A stretch of DNA of 8,999 bases from Tannerella sp. (GCA_031289515.1 JAITPH010000139.1:1-8999), one strand, 5' to 3'; shown: positions 1-8,551, numbered from the stretch's first letter. The notes: generated from the letters alone by a model not told the origin. Made by a program: numbers and translations.

Positions 1-2310
1 CCCGATATCGACATTGATTTCGACGACGACAAACGCGGCGAAGTCCTCAAGTGGGTAACGGAAAAATACGGCGAAGACCGCGTTTCGCATATCATAACCT
101 ACGGCACGATGGCGGCAAAGAGCGCCATAAAAGACGTCGCGCGAGTGCTCGACTTGCCGCTCGACGAATCAAACCGGCTATCCAAGCTCATACCCGACCG
201 CCTGCCCGAAGTCGACGGCGAACTGCCCAAGATAACGCTCGAAAACTGCCTCAAATACGTGCCCGAACTGAGAGCCGAAATGCAAAGCAGCAATCCGAAA
301 ATCCGCCAGACGCTTGAATTTGCCTGCAAACTGGAAGGAAACGTTCGCAATACCGGCGTTCATGCCTGCGGAATCATCATCGGCAGGCAGCCCATATCCG
401 ACATAGTGCCCATTTCGTTAGCCGAAGACAAGGAAACAGGCGACAAGCTGAACGTAACCCAATATGAAGGCACTGTAATCGAAGATACCGGTCTTATCAA
501 AATGGATTTTCTCGGACTCAAAACGCTGTCGATAATAAAGGAAGCCGTCGAAAACGTCCGCCAGACAACCGGTCTGGAGATCGACATCGACCGTATAGAC
601 ATAAATGACAAGGCGACGTTCGACTTGTATTGCGCCGGACGGACGACAGGTACGTTTCAGTTTGAATCCGCCGGAATGCAGAAATATCTGAAAGAACTTC
701 AGCCCTCGCAGTTTGAAGACCTCATAGCGATGAACGCGCTCTACCGTCCCGGTCCGATGGACAACATTCCGATGTTCATATCGCGCAAGCAGGGTCGCTC
801 GGAGATAGTCTACGACATACCGGTCACGGAGCGTTTCCTGAAAGATACTTACGGCATAACGGTCTATCAGGAGCAGGTCATGCTTCTTTCGCGCCTGCTG
901 GCAAACTTCACGCGCGGCGAAAGCGATACCCTGCGAAAGGCAATGGGCAAGAAGCAAAGAGCCAAAATGGAAGAAATGAGAGAAAAGTTTTTCTCCGGAG
1001 GCGAAGCAAACGGACATAACCGCAGGGCGCTCGAAAAAATATGGACGGAATGGGAAAAGTTCGCCTCTTACGCCTTCAACAAAAGCCACGCCACGTGTTA
1101 TTCGTGGTTAGCCTATCAGACAGCCTACCTGAAAGCGCATTATCCGTCGGAATACATGGCAGCCGTCCTGAGCCGCAACCTGTCCAACATAAAGGAAATA
1201 AAGAAGTCGATGGACGAATGCAAGGCATTGGGCTTGCAGGTGCTCGGACCGGACATAAACGAGTCGCAACGCAAATTCGGCGTAAACCGGAAAGGCGATA
1301 TACGCTTCGGACTTGCCGCCGTCAAGGGAGTAGGCGAGGGCGCTGTCCAGAATATCATCGAGGAGCGCGAGAAAAACGGCCTTTACCGCGATGTTTATGA
1401 TTTCATCGAAAGGGTAAATCTGGCGGCATGTAACAGGAAAGTGATAGACGGTCTTGCACTGTCGGGCGCGTTCGACACTCTTGGCGTGCGCCGCGAGCCT
1501 TTTACCGAGCAAAACGAAAAAGGCGAAACGTTTACGGACATTCTGTCCCGCTACGGAACAAAATTTCAGATGGACAGGAACATGGCGACGAACTCGCTTT
1601 TCGGCGGCGATGCAGCGATACAGATATCGAAGCCGGAAGCGTTCAAATGCCGCGAATGGAGCAACCTTGAGAGGCTGAACAAGGAAAAGGAACTGATAGC
1701 GATATATCTGTCGGCGCATCCGCTTGACGCATTCAGCGTAGTCCTTAACTACGTCTGCAATACCGGATTTGCCGACATAAAAAACCGCGACGAGTTAAAA
1801 AACAAGGATTTGCTGCTCGGAGGCATCGTGACCGACGTTCGCGAAGGCACGACAAAGTCGAACAATCCGTATGTGATTATTACCGTCGAAGACCTTTCGG
1901 GAATAGGCGAGATTCCATTGTTCGGCAAGGATTATACCGAATACGGCAAATACTGCAAGAAAGGCTTGTATTTGTTTGTCAAAGCGGTGGTCGAAACCCG
2001 CAATCAGTTTGTAAACACGCTTGATTTCAAGGTGAAGTCGATGTCTCTCCTTCAGGATGAAAAGGACAAACTCATCAAGAAACTGAGTGTATCGATGTCA
2101 ATACGTGATTTGCACGAGACTAATATAGAGATTCTCGCCTCAATCCTGACGAAAAACAAAGGAAATGCAAAATTGCATTTCATCATCGAAGATAACGAGA
2201 ATAAAGACGTATACCTCAATATGTCATCGAAAAATCCCGGTATCGAAGTGACCCAGAAACTGATTGACGAACTTGGCGATATGGAAAATATTCGTTTTAA
2301 AATTAATTAG
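1..2310 (+). CDS. dnaE: DNA polymerase III alpha subunit (replicative polymerase), 5'-truncated by window edge
   Basis: Catalytic subunit of the chromosomal replicase. The frame is open from base 1, so the first ATG (109) is internal; the PHP domain and early palm lie before the window. Codons 1-7 read PDIDIDF, the family motif carrying two metal-binding aspartates (codons 2 and 4, matching E. coli D401/D403). The third catalytic aspartate is codon 169 in KMDFLGL (base 505). Further family blocks are YRPGPM (near 740), RKAMGKK (near 935) and YAFNKSHATCYSWLAYQTAYLKAH (near 1065, shown here only as key residues: FNKSH and AYQTAYLK). A helix-hairpin-helix (AVKGVGEGA) lies near codons 436-457, and an OB-fold-like segment near codons 603-680. 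A possible beta-clamp motif, TNSLF, is at 1588-1602. The 769 visible residues fit a full length of about 1,200-1,270. trxA follows by 36 bases. The family call is certain; only the N-terminus is unseen. Confidence 0.97.
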   Translation, partial: PDIDIDFDDDKRGEVLKWVTEKYGEDRVSHIITYGTMAAKSAIKDVARVLDLPLDESNRLSKLIPDRLPEVDGELPKITLENCLKYVPELRAEMQSSNPKIRQTLEFACKLEGNVRNTGVHACGIIIGRQPISDIVPISLAEDKETGDKLNVTQYEGTVIEDTGLIKMDFLGLKTLSIIKEAVENVRQTTGLEIDIDRIDINDKATFDLYCAGRTTGTFQFESAGMQKYLKELQPSQFEDLIAMNALYRPGPMDNIPMFISRKQGRSEIVYDIPVTERFLKDTYGITVYQEQVMLLSRLLANFTRGESDTLRKAMGKKQRAKMEEMREKFFSGGEANGHNRRALEKIWTEWEKFASYAFNKSHATCYSWLAYQTAYLKAHYPSEYMAAVLSRNLSNIKEIKKSMDECKALGLQVLGPDINESQRKFGVNRKGDIRFGLAAVKGVGEGAVQNIIEEREKNGLYRDVYDFIERVNLAACNRKVIDGLALSGAFDTLGVRREPFTEQNEKGETFTDILSRYGTKFQMDRNMATNSLFGGDAAIQISKPEAFKCREWSNLERLNKEKELIAIYLSAHPLDAFSVVLNYVCNTGFADIKNRDELKNKDLLLGGIVTDVREGTTKSNNPYVIITVEDLSGIGEIPLFGKDYTEYGKYCKKGLYLFVKAVVETRNQFVNTLDFKVKSMSLLQDEKDKLIKKLSVSMSIRDLHETNIEILASILTKNKGNAKLHFIIEDNENKDVYLNMSSKNPGIEVTQKLIDELGDMENIRFKIN

Positions 2311-2346
2311 ACTAACATATTAACATGTTTTTTAAAATAATTTATT

Positions 2347-2661
2347 ATGGCTTTAATAGTAACAGATGAGAATTACAAAGAATTGTTAAGCGGCGATAAA
2401 CCCGTAGTTTTGGATTTTTGGGCCGAATGGTGTGGCCCGTGTCGCATGGTATCTCCCATTATCGATGAACTGGCAGATGAATACGGAGACCGTATAAATA
2501 TCGGCAAAATAAACGTAGACGAAAACAATGATGTCGTTTCGGAGTTTGGCATACGCAATATACCGGTAGTAATGTTTTTTAAGGGTGGACAACTCATCGA
2601 CAAACAGGTCGGTGCAACAGGGAAAACAGCTTTTGTTGAGAAGATACTCAAATTGCTGTAA
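2347..2661 (+). CDS. trxA: Thioredoxin
   Basis: Small cytoplasmic dithiol-disulfide oxidoreductase that passes electrons from thioredoxin reductase to targets such as ribonucleotide reductase and peroxiredoxins. The 104-residue length is typical. The active site WCGPC is at residues 28-32 within the DFWAEWCGPC block. The cis-proline is P73 (IRNIPVVMFF), and the late VGATGK turn starts near residue 88. No signal peptide or membrane segment is visible, which argues against a periplasmic TlpA or DsbA relative. The ATG at 2347 follows an A/T-rich leader without a Shine-Dalgarno sequence. No Bacteroidota-type promoter (TAnnTTTG) was found in the 36-base gap after dnaE, so co-transcription with dnaE is likely. 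This order is common in Bacteroidales. The stop lies five bases from the end of the convergent minus-strand gene. Confidence 0.96.
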   Translation: MALIVTDENYKELLSGDKPVVLDFWAEWCGPCRMVSPIIDELADEYGDRINIGKINVDENNDVVSEFGIRNIPVVMFFKGGQLIDKQVGATGKTAFVEKILKLL

Positions 2662-2666
2662 CTCTC

Positions 2667-3428
2667 TTATTGCTTTTCCGTAAGATCCTGCCAGAATCTT
2701 GCCGGCATGTTTTTGCGGTGAAGTCGGGGGTTGATACGCTCCTTGATAGTCATTGCCTTGAAATAACCTTTCCATAACTCCTGAAAAAGTTTTTCGTCTT
2801 TCGACATGATGGATTCGTCCAATTTGCCGCTCAACAGGCGGTCGTCGGCGGCGAAGGTTATTTCGCAAGTCGTATGCAAATCGTAGTAATAACCGTATTT
2901 ACGGCACAAGTCGTAGACTATCCATTGCTGGTCGGCAAAGCGGTCGGTAAAATGGTCTGTCGTCAGCGGCAGCGCGTTGTATACAGGTCGAATCGGAGCG
3001 AAAAATATATTGTCGGCAGACTTTTGAAAGCGCACGAATTGTTTGATGTAAAGCGCTTCGTGGGCTACTTTCCGGGCGATGTTCTGAACTTCCAGAATGT
3101 CGGCGTCGCCGAAGTTGTATTCAATCTTCCGCGTCGTGCCGAAGGTTTTGCAGATGTAACGGAACAGCAATTCGTCGCTGCCCTCGATTTCCGACAGCCA
3201 CACGTGCATCAGCATGTTGCGGACTTGCCTGTCCAACTTGTTTTCGAGCGCTTTCCGGACACGTTTCGTGTGTTCTTCTACGGTGACGACGGTGTATGTT
3301 TCGTCGGTAAACAGAGGCGCGACGTCCCCCGTCTTCAGCAGCTTTTCGGGAAATGTTCCGAGACTGAACGCATCGAATACCGCGTTCAGCAGTCCTTCAA
3401 ATGTCTTGTCGTAGAAGAATACTGTCAT
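2667..3428 (-). CDS. DUF4130 / TIGR03915-type putative DNA metabolism protein, partner of a radical SAM protein
   Basis: This is a 253-residue soluble protein of unknown biochemical function. The N-terminus FYDKTFEGLLNAVFDAF (residues 5-21) and the C-terminus KERINPRLHRKNMPARFW (229-246) followed by QDLTEK match my memory of the DUF4130/TIGR03915 family. That family is named for its genomic link to a radical SAM protein and, in some genomes, for fusion to a uracil-DNA-glycosylase-like domain. No such domain is present: the protein ends after the DUF4130 region. The middle is rich in aromatics and histidines (HEALYIKQFVRF, residues 123-134; KYGYYYDLH, 177-185). The ATG at 3428 is 12 bases after the radical SAM gene stop with no Shine-Dalgarno sequence, and it begins exactly at the family N-terminus. 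It is the last gene of the minus-strand run and converges on trxA. A role in DNA repair or modification is inferred from family context only. Confidence 0.88.
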   Translation of the reverse strand: MTVFFYDKTFEGLLNAVFDAFSLGTFPEKLLKTGDVAPLFTDETYTVVTVEEHTKRVRKALENKLDRQVRNMLMHVWLSEIEGSDELLFRYICKTFGTTRKIEYNFGDADILEVQNIARKVAHEALYIKQFVRFQKSADNIFFAPIRPVYNALPLTTDHFTDRFADQQWIVYDLCRKYGYYYDLHTTCEITFAADDRLLSGKLDESIMSKDEKLFQELWKGYFKAMTIKERINPRLHRKNMPARFWQDLTEKQ

Positions 3429-3440
3429 TTTATCGGCGAA

Positions 3441-4709
3441 CTAATCGGGGAAAACAATGGATAACTGCCGTCCTTCGTTTATCAGTTTTTTCTTTTTAGG
3501 CTCGGTCAGCGCCTTGCGCACGTATTCCGGCGTGACTTCGTTTACCGTATTCATCGGCAAATCGCGGCAGGTTATGAAATATTGGGCTTTCTTCATCACT
3601 ATGCCGATCTTTTTCAGTTGCTCGCGCGACAATCTGCCGAATCGACGACCCGACACGATCAGTTTTGCCGATTTGACGCCAATGCCCGGCACTCGCAGAA
3701 TCATTTGATAATCGGCCGTGTTCACGTCTATCGGAAAAAATTCCGGATGCCTTAGCGCCCACGCCAGCTTCGGGTCTATTTCGAGGTCGAGGTTCGGCGT
3801 GGCGTCGTTTACGATTTCATCGGCTCTAAACTCATAAAAACGCATCAGCCAATCCGCCTGATAAAGTCTGTTTTCGCGAATAAGCGGCGCCTTGATTATC
3901 GCCGGCAATCGCTTGTCATACGAATTGACCGGTATAAAGCCCGAATAATAGACGCGCTTCATGCTCGGACGCCTGTACAGAGCCGACGAGACGCGCAGTA
4001 TGTCATTATCGGTCTCCGGCGTTGCTCCGACTATCATCTGCGTGCTTTGACCCGCCGGAACGAAGCGCGGCGAATGACGAAATTTCCGGCGGTCTTCGAT
4101 GCTTTGCAACATCCCCTGCTGAATGTACCGCATCGGGGTGAAAACGCTCTGGAAATTCTTGTCCGGAGCGAGCATTTTCAGGTTTTGTTCGGTCGGTATT
4201 TCGAGGTTTACGCTCATGCGGTCGGCGTAAAGTCCGCCTTCATTCACCAATATCTGACTGCATCCGGGTATGCTTTTCAGATGAATATATCCGTTGAAAC
4301 GGTGTATCGTCCGCAATTCCTTTACTACGCGAATCATCCTTTCCATCGTATAATCCGGATTTTGTATCACGCCAGAACTGAGAAACAATCCTTCGATATA
4401 ATTGCGGCGATAAAACTCCATCGTAAGCTCTACAAGCTCGTCGACCTTAAACGTGGCGCGCGGCAAGTCGTTGCTTTTCCGGTTTATGCAATAGGCGCAA
4501 TCGTAAATGCAGTTGTTCGTAAGCATGATTTTCAGGAGCGACACGCATCGTCCGTCTTCCGTAAAGCTGTGGCAGATGCCCATTCCGCCGACGGTATTGC
4601 CTATTCCGCCCGATTTATTGCTGCGCACCGTTCCGCTCGAAGCGCACGAGACGTCGTATTTGGCAGATTCGGCCAAAACCTTCAGTTTTTCCATGACAGT
4701 CTCGTTCAT
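3441..4709 (-). CDS. Putative DNA modification/repair radical SAM protein (TIGR03916 type)
   Basis: This 422-residue protein carries the radical SAM cluster motif CIYDCAYC (C67, C71, C74; CX3CX2C), which binds a 4Fe-4S cluster and S-adenosylmethionine to start radical chemistry. Three more cysteines lie upstream (C22 in VSCASSG, C46 in GICHSF, C55 in GRCVSLLK); they look family-conserved from memory and might bind a second metal site. RRNYIEGLFLSSGVI (101-115) and GYIHLKSIPG (140-149) are further family blocks. A helix-hairpin-helix around residues 329-356 (RVPGIGVKSAKLIVSGRR) suggests DNA binding. The family normally occurs with the TIGR03915/UDG-like partner, which is the next gene, 12 bases on. 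The start at 4709 is six bases after the thrC stop; the in-frame ATG at 4694 (MEKLKVL) is an alternative. The substrate and product are unknown. No membrane segment or signal peptide is seen. Confidence 0.9.
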   Translation of the reverse strand: MNETVMEKLKVLAESAKYDVSCASSGTVRSNKSGGIGNTVGGMGICHSFTEDGRCVSLLKIMLTNNCIYDCAYCINRKSNDLPRATFKVDELVELTMEFYRRNYIEGLFLSSGVIQNPDYTMERMIRVVKELRTIHRFNGYIHLKSIPGCSQILVNEGGLYADRMSVNLEIPTEQNLKMLAPDKNFQSVFTPMRYIQQGMLQSIEDRRKFRHSPRFVPAGQSTQMIVGATPETDNDILRVSSALYRRPSMKRVYYSGFIPVNSYDKRLPAIIKAPLIRENRLYQADWLMRFYEFRADEIVNDATPNLDLEIDPKLAWALRHPEFFPIDVNTADYQMILRVPGIGVKSAKLIVSGRRFGRLSREQLKKIGIVMKKAQYFITCRDLPMNTVNEVTPEYVRKALTEPKKKKLINEGRQLSIVFPD

Positions 4710-4715
4710 TTCGGT

Positions 4716-6023
4716 TTATTTCATTAAAAATGCTTTGAATCCGTCGAAATCTTTTCCCAGCTTGACGCTTTTCTTCTCTCCGCTCATAAACGCCTGCAGT
4801 TTTGCGGGAATTTCGATGTCTTCGCCGAGTATCGTATCGACGGTTTCCTTGAATTTCGCCGGATGAGCCGTTTCGAGAAACAGGCCTGTCTCTTCCGGTT
4901 TCAGACTGTAGTCGGCCAAAGCCTGATAGCCGCAAGCGCCGTGCGGGTCTAACAGATAGCCGTATTCCCGGCGGACGCGGCGCACGGTTTCGGCTATTTC
5001 GTCGTCGGCATATCTGTTTCCAGCGATTAATCCGGTTATCTGCCGGTGATCGTTCCCGAATAAATCGAGGATTCGGGCGAAATTGCTCGGATCGCCGACA
5101 TCCATTGCGCTGGCATACGTTTCGACCGAAGGACGCGGATTGTATTTGCCTGTTTTCAGGTATTCGAGGAAGACGTCGTTGCTATTGTTTGCCGCAATAA
5201 AGCGCTTTACAGGCAAGCCCATCCTGCAGGCGAAAAGTCCGGCAGTAAGATTGCCGAAGTTACCGCTCGGCACGGATATGATCAATTCGCCGGCTTTGCC
5301 CTCCCTGTCCAATTGCGCGTAAGCATTGAAATAGTAAAAAGCCTGCGGCAGGAAGCGGGCTACGTTAATCGAATTTGCCGACGTCAGTTGCATCCGTCCG
5401 TTCAGGTCGGCGTCCATAAAAGCCGATTTCACCAAAGCCTGACAGTCGTCGAAAGCGCCGTCTATCTCGATCGCCGTAACGTTCCGTTCGAGCGTGGTAA
5501 ACTGGCATTCCTGTATCGGGCTGACTTTCCCTTTCGGATAGAGCACAAACACATTGATGCCCGGCACGCCCAGAAAACCGTTGGCGACTGCTCCGCCGGT
5601 ATCGCCGGACGTGGCTACGAGCACGTTTACTTCGCGGTCTATTCCCTTGCGAAGTATGAAATGGCTCAGCATCCGCGCCATGAAACGCGCGCCGACGTCC
5701 TTGAAGGCAAGCGTCGGCCCGTGAAAAAGTTCGAGACTGTATATATTATTAATGTATAGCGGCACGACGGGAGTATCAAACGAAAGCGTGTCGGCGACAA
5801 TATCCGTCAGCGACTGCGAATCCATGTCCTCGCCGAAAAATTTCTGCGCGACAATGTCGGCAATCTCGCGGAAACTCCGGTTCTTCAACGATTTTATCGT
5901 GTCGCGGTCGATGACCGGAATGCGTTCCGGCATGTAAAGCCCCCTGTCGGCGGCGAGACTTTTGATGACTGCATCCTCAAGGCCGACCGACGGCGCCTGT
6001 CTGTTTGTGCTGTAATATTTCAT
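4716..6023 (-). CDS. thrC: Threonine synthase
   Basis: PLP enzyme that converts O-phosphohomoserine to L-threonine plus phosphate, the last step of threonine synthesis. The 435-residue length fits the enzyme. The PLP-binding lysine is K108 in FHGPTLAFKDVGARF. The phosphate-binding and glycine-rich blocks are TSGDTGGAVANGF (138-150) and PSGNFGNLTAG (252-262). LTSANSINVARFLPQ (213-227) is another threonine synthase signature. The N-terminus MKYYSTNRQAPSVGLEDAV is of the form seen in Bacteroidales. The ATG at 6023 directly abuts the thrA stop (TAAATG), so translation is probably coupled to thrA. The radical SAM gene begins six bases after its stop. Its substrate requires a homoserine kinase, which is not encoded in this window. 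All key residues are present. Confidence 0.97.
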   Translation of the reverse strand: MKYYSTNRQAPSVGLEDAVIKSLAADRGLYMPERIPVIDRDTIKSLKNRSFREIADIVAQKFFGEDMDSQSLTDIVADTLSFDTPVVPLYINNIYSLELFHGPTLAFKDVGARFMARMLSHFILRKGIDREVNVLVATSGDTGGAVANGFLGVPGINVFVLYPKGKVSPIQECQFTTLERNVTAIEIDGAFDDCQALVKSAFMDADLNGRMQLTSANSINVARFLPQAFYYFNAYAQLDREGKAGELIISVPSGNFGNLTAGLFACRMGLPVKRFIAANNSNDVFLEYLKTGKYNPRPSVETYASAMDVGDPSNFARILDLFGNDHRQITGLIAGNRYADDEIAETVRRVRREYGYLLDPHGACGYQALADYSLKPEETGLFLETAHPAKFKETVDTILGEDIEIPAKLQAFMSGEKKSVKLGKDFDGFKAFLMK

Positions 6024-8474
6024 TTATCTGATGTTTGCGATTGATATTATATCGGCGAAAACGCCTGCCGCCGTTACTTCCGCGCCTGCGCCGTATCCTT
6101 TTATAATCATCGGATAATCGCGGTAGCGTTCGGTGGAAATCATTATTATGTTGTTGCTGCCTTCGAGTTCAAAGAAGGGATGATGAGCGCCGACTTCAGC
6201 CAGTCCGAGTTCGCAGTCGCCGCTGTTCATGCAGGCCACAAGTCGGAGATGCTTGTTTTGGGCTGCAAGTTTCTTGCGTTTCTCCTCGAATCCGGCATCG
6301 AGTTCGGGAATCTTTTCCCAGAAATCTTCAAGCGTGCCTTCAAAATATTGCGGCGGAATGAAAAGGTTTATCCTGACGTCGCTCTGTTCGACGACGTAAC
6401 CGGCTTCGCGGGCGAGTATCACAAGTTTGCGGATAACGTCCTTGCCGCTCAGGTCAACGCGCGGGTCAGGCTCGGCATATCTTGCCTCGACGGCCATTCT
6501 GATCGCCTTGCTCATCGGCACGTCCTCGCTTATGGTATTGAAGATGAAATTTATCGTGCCGGAAAGGACGGCTTCGAGTTTCAGGATATGGTCGCCGCTG
6601 TTGATAAGGTCGTTCATCGTGTTGATGATCGGAAGTCCGGCGCCGACGTTCGTCTCGAACAGGAATTTTATTCCGCGCTTCCGCGCCGTTTCCTTCAGCA
6701 GCATGTAGTTTTTGTAGGGCGACGATGCCGCTATCTTGTTTGCCGCCACGATCGAGATGTTTTTGTTCAGAAGAGTTTCGTACAGTCCGGCGATTTTCTC
6801 GTTTGAAGTGCAATCTATGAAAACGGAATTGAATATGTTCATCCGGACGATTTCGTCTCGAAGAATTGCGGGCGACGATTCGATGCCTTTCGTCTTCAAA
6901 TCGTGGAGGCATGTTTTCAGGTTAAGTCCTTCCCTTTTCATAAGCAGCCGCTTTGAGTTTGCTATTCCGACGACGTTTAGCTTGACGCCGTTCTGCTTCA
7001 TCAGCTTCTTCTGCTGATGCTTGATTTGCTCCAGCAAATGACCGCCGACGGTGCCTACTCCCGCCAGAAATATGTTCAGCATCTTGTATTCCGAAAGGAA
7101 AAACGAGTCGTGAATGGAGTTGAGCGCCTTGCGAAGCGATTCGAGCTTGATGACGAACGATATGTTCGTCTCGGAAGCGCCCTGCGCGCAGGCTATGACG
7201 CTGATGCCTGCGCGTCCGAGCGTGCCGAACAGCTTGCCTGCTATGCCGGGCGTCCGTTTCATGTTCTCGCCTACGATGGCCACCGTTGCGAGGTCTTTTT
7301 CGGCCAGTATGTCTTCTATCTCGCCGCGCGACCGTTCGGGGGCAAATTCCTCGTTGAGCACCCTGACCGACAGGGCTGCGTCTTCGTTCTTGACGGCGAA
7401 CGTGGTATTGTTTTCCGAACTCGCCTGCGATACCATGAAGACGCTTATGCCGCTCTTTGCCAGCGTGCGGAATATTCTGTAATTGACGCCTATCACGCCG
7501 ACCATTCCCAGTCCCTGCACCGTTACCAGACAGGTGTCGTTTATCGACGAAATGCCTTTTATGATTGCCTTTCTATCGTTTTTCGTCTCTTTTTTGCCCG
7601 CTTCCCTCGATATGTACGTGCCCGGAGCTTTCGGATTGAAGGTGTTGCACACTTTTATCGGAATATTTTTGTGAAATACCGGATATATGGTCGGCGGATA
7701 GATGACTTTCGCTCCGAAATTGCACAGCTCCATCGCTTCGGTAAACGACAGGTGTTCGATCACGTAGGCGGAGTTGATGATGCGCGGGTCTGCCGTCATG
7801 AAGCCGTCGACGTCCGTCCATATCTCAAGTATCGAGGCATCGAGCGCCGCCGCCAGAATGGACGCGGTATAGTCGGAACCGCCGCGGCCGAGATTGGTTA
7901 CCTCGCCGTCGTCCATGCTTGACGAAATGAATCCGGGCGCCAGCGCGATTTTCGGCTGTGAACGGAATGTTTGCCTTATCAGGTCGTTTGTATGCTCGAA
8001 ATCGACGACGTGCTTGTTGAACTGCCTGTGCGTCTTGATGAACGTGCGCGAATCGAACAGCTCGGCTTCGTCTATCACGTTCGAGACGATGAGCGACGAC
8101 AGCCGCTCGCCGTAACTGACGATCGTGTCGGACGTCTTGTCCGAGAGGTCTTTTATCAGAAACACTCCCCGGTAGATGTTTTCGAGTTCTTCGAGCGTCT
8201 CTTCCGCTTTTTTCATTACGTGCGACTGTTTTGACCTGGGTACGACGCCCGCTATTACCGACTTGTGACGTTCTACCATTTCCGAAAATTCCTTCCTGTA
8301 CGCGGCATCGCCTTTCGACGCCAGCCGCGATGTGAATATCAGTTTGTCGGTGATGCCGCCAAGCGCGGATACGACGACGATGACCGGCTCGTCGACGGAT
8401 TCGACGATTTTCTTAACGTTCAGGATACTGTTCACGGAACCTACGGACGTTCCGCCGAATTTCAATACTTTCAT
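6024..8474 (-). CDS. thrA: Bifunctional aspartokinase / homoserine dehydrogenase
   Basis: Fused enzyme for two steps from aspartate toward threonine and methionine: ATP-dependent phosphorylation of aspartate, and NAD(P)H-dependent reduction of aspartate semialdehyde to homoserine. From the ATG at 8474 the protein has 816 residues, close to E. coli ThrA (820). The kinase half starts with KFGGTSVGS (5-13) and holds NLGRGGSDYTA (194-204). Two ACT-like regulatory segments lie near 315-380 and 397-455 (TPGIAGKLFGTLGRAGISV), where threonine feedback would act. The dehydrogenase half starts near 465 with the Rossmann loop GVGTVGG (472-478). The residues matching the yeast catalytic set are K580 (AANK), E668 (AEPDPR), D679 and K683 (KDVIRK). 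The frame stays open up to 8747, but that start lies upstream of the promoter and inside repeat DNA; KFGGTS normally sits at the very N-terminus, so 8474 is chosen. The stop abuts the thrC start. Confidence 0.96.
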   Translation of the reverse strand: MKVLKFGGTSVGSVNSILNVKKIVESVDEPVIVVVSALGGITDKLIFTSRLASKGDAAYRKEFSEMVERHKSVIAGVVPRSKQSHVMKKAEETLEELENIYRGVFLIKDLSDKTSDTIVSYGERLSSLIVSNVIDEAELFDSRTFIKTHRQFNKHVVDFEHTNDLIRQTFRSQPKIALAPGFISSSMDDGEVTNLGRGGSDYTASILAAALDASILEIWTDVDGFMTADPRIINSAYVIEHLSFTEAMELCNFGAKVIYPPTIYPVFHKNIPIKVCNTFNPKAPGTYISREAGKKETKNDRKAIIKGISSINDTCLVTVQGLGMVGVIGVNYRIFRTLAKSGISVFMVSQASSENNTTFAVKNEDAALSVRVLNEEFAPERSRGEIEDILAEKDLATVAIVGENMKRTPGIAGKLFGTLGRAGISVIACAQGASETNISFVIKLESLRKALNSIHDSFFLSEYKMLNIFLAGVGTVGGHLLEQIKHQQKKLMKQNGVKLNVVGIANSKRLLMKREGLNLKTCLHDLKTKGIESSPAILRDEIVRMNIFNSVFIDCTSNEKIAGLYETLLNKNISIVAANKIAASSPYKNYMLLKETARKRGIKFLFETNVGAGLPIINTMNDLINSGDHILKLEAVLSGTINFIFNTISEDVPMSKAIRMAVEARYAEPDPRVDLSGKDVIRKLVILAREAGYVVEQSDVRINLFIPPQYFEGTLEDFWEKIPELDAGFEEKRKKLAAQNKHLRLVACMNSGDCELGLAEVGAHHPFFELEGSNNIIMISTERYRDYPMIIKGYGAGAEVTAAGVFADIISIANIR

Positions 8475-8520
8475 CTTGCTACCAATTTTGTTAATACTAA
8501 AAAAGTCCTTTATCGAGGGA

Positions 8521-8551
8521 CAAAGATATATATTTAATACTCGCGAACAAA
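8521..8551 (-). promoter_or_regulatory. Bacteroidota-type sigma-ABfr promoter for thrA operon
   Basis: Read on the minus strand, TTTG (8551-8548) is followed by a spacer of exactly 19 bases and then TATCTTTG (8528-8521). This matches the Bacteroidota housekeeping consensus, a -33 TTTG and a -7 TAnnTTTG. Transcription would begin near 8514, giving a leader of about 40 bases before the thrA ATG at 8474. An A/T tract (8562-8573, A8T4 on the plus strand) lies about 10 bases upstream of the -33 box and could act as an UP-like element; that part is inference. The leader has no Shine-Dalgarno sequence and no obvious attenuator hairpin or leader peptide. Confidence 0.8.

Noticed and set aside
418..1089. 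223-codon minus-strand open frame opposite dnaE
   Set aside because: It is antisense to the invariant polymerase motifs and has no recognisable protein signature.
2311..2346. Separate promoter for trxA
   Set aside because: The gap is A/T rich, but no TAnnTTTG with a suitably spaced TTTG was found in it.
2874..3464. 196-codon plus-strand open frame opposite the DUF4130 gene
   Set aside because: The minus-strand reading matches a family at both ends; this one matches nothing and crosses a gene boundary.
7017..7922. 301-codon open frame on the plus strand opposite thrA
   Set aside because: It lies wholly antisense to conserved aspartokinase and ACT coding sequence, and its translation shows no recognisable domain; it is a codon-bias shadow.
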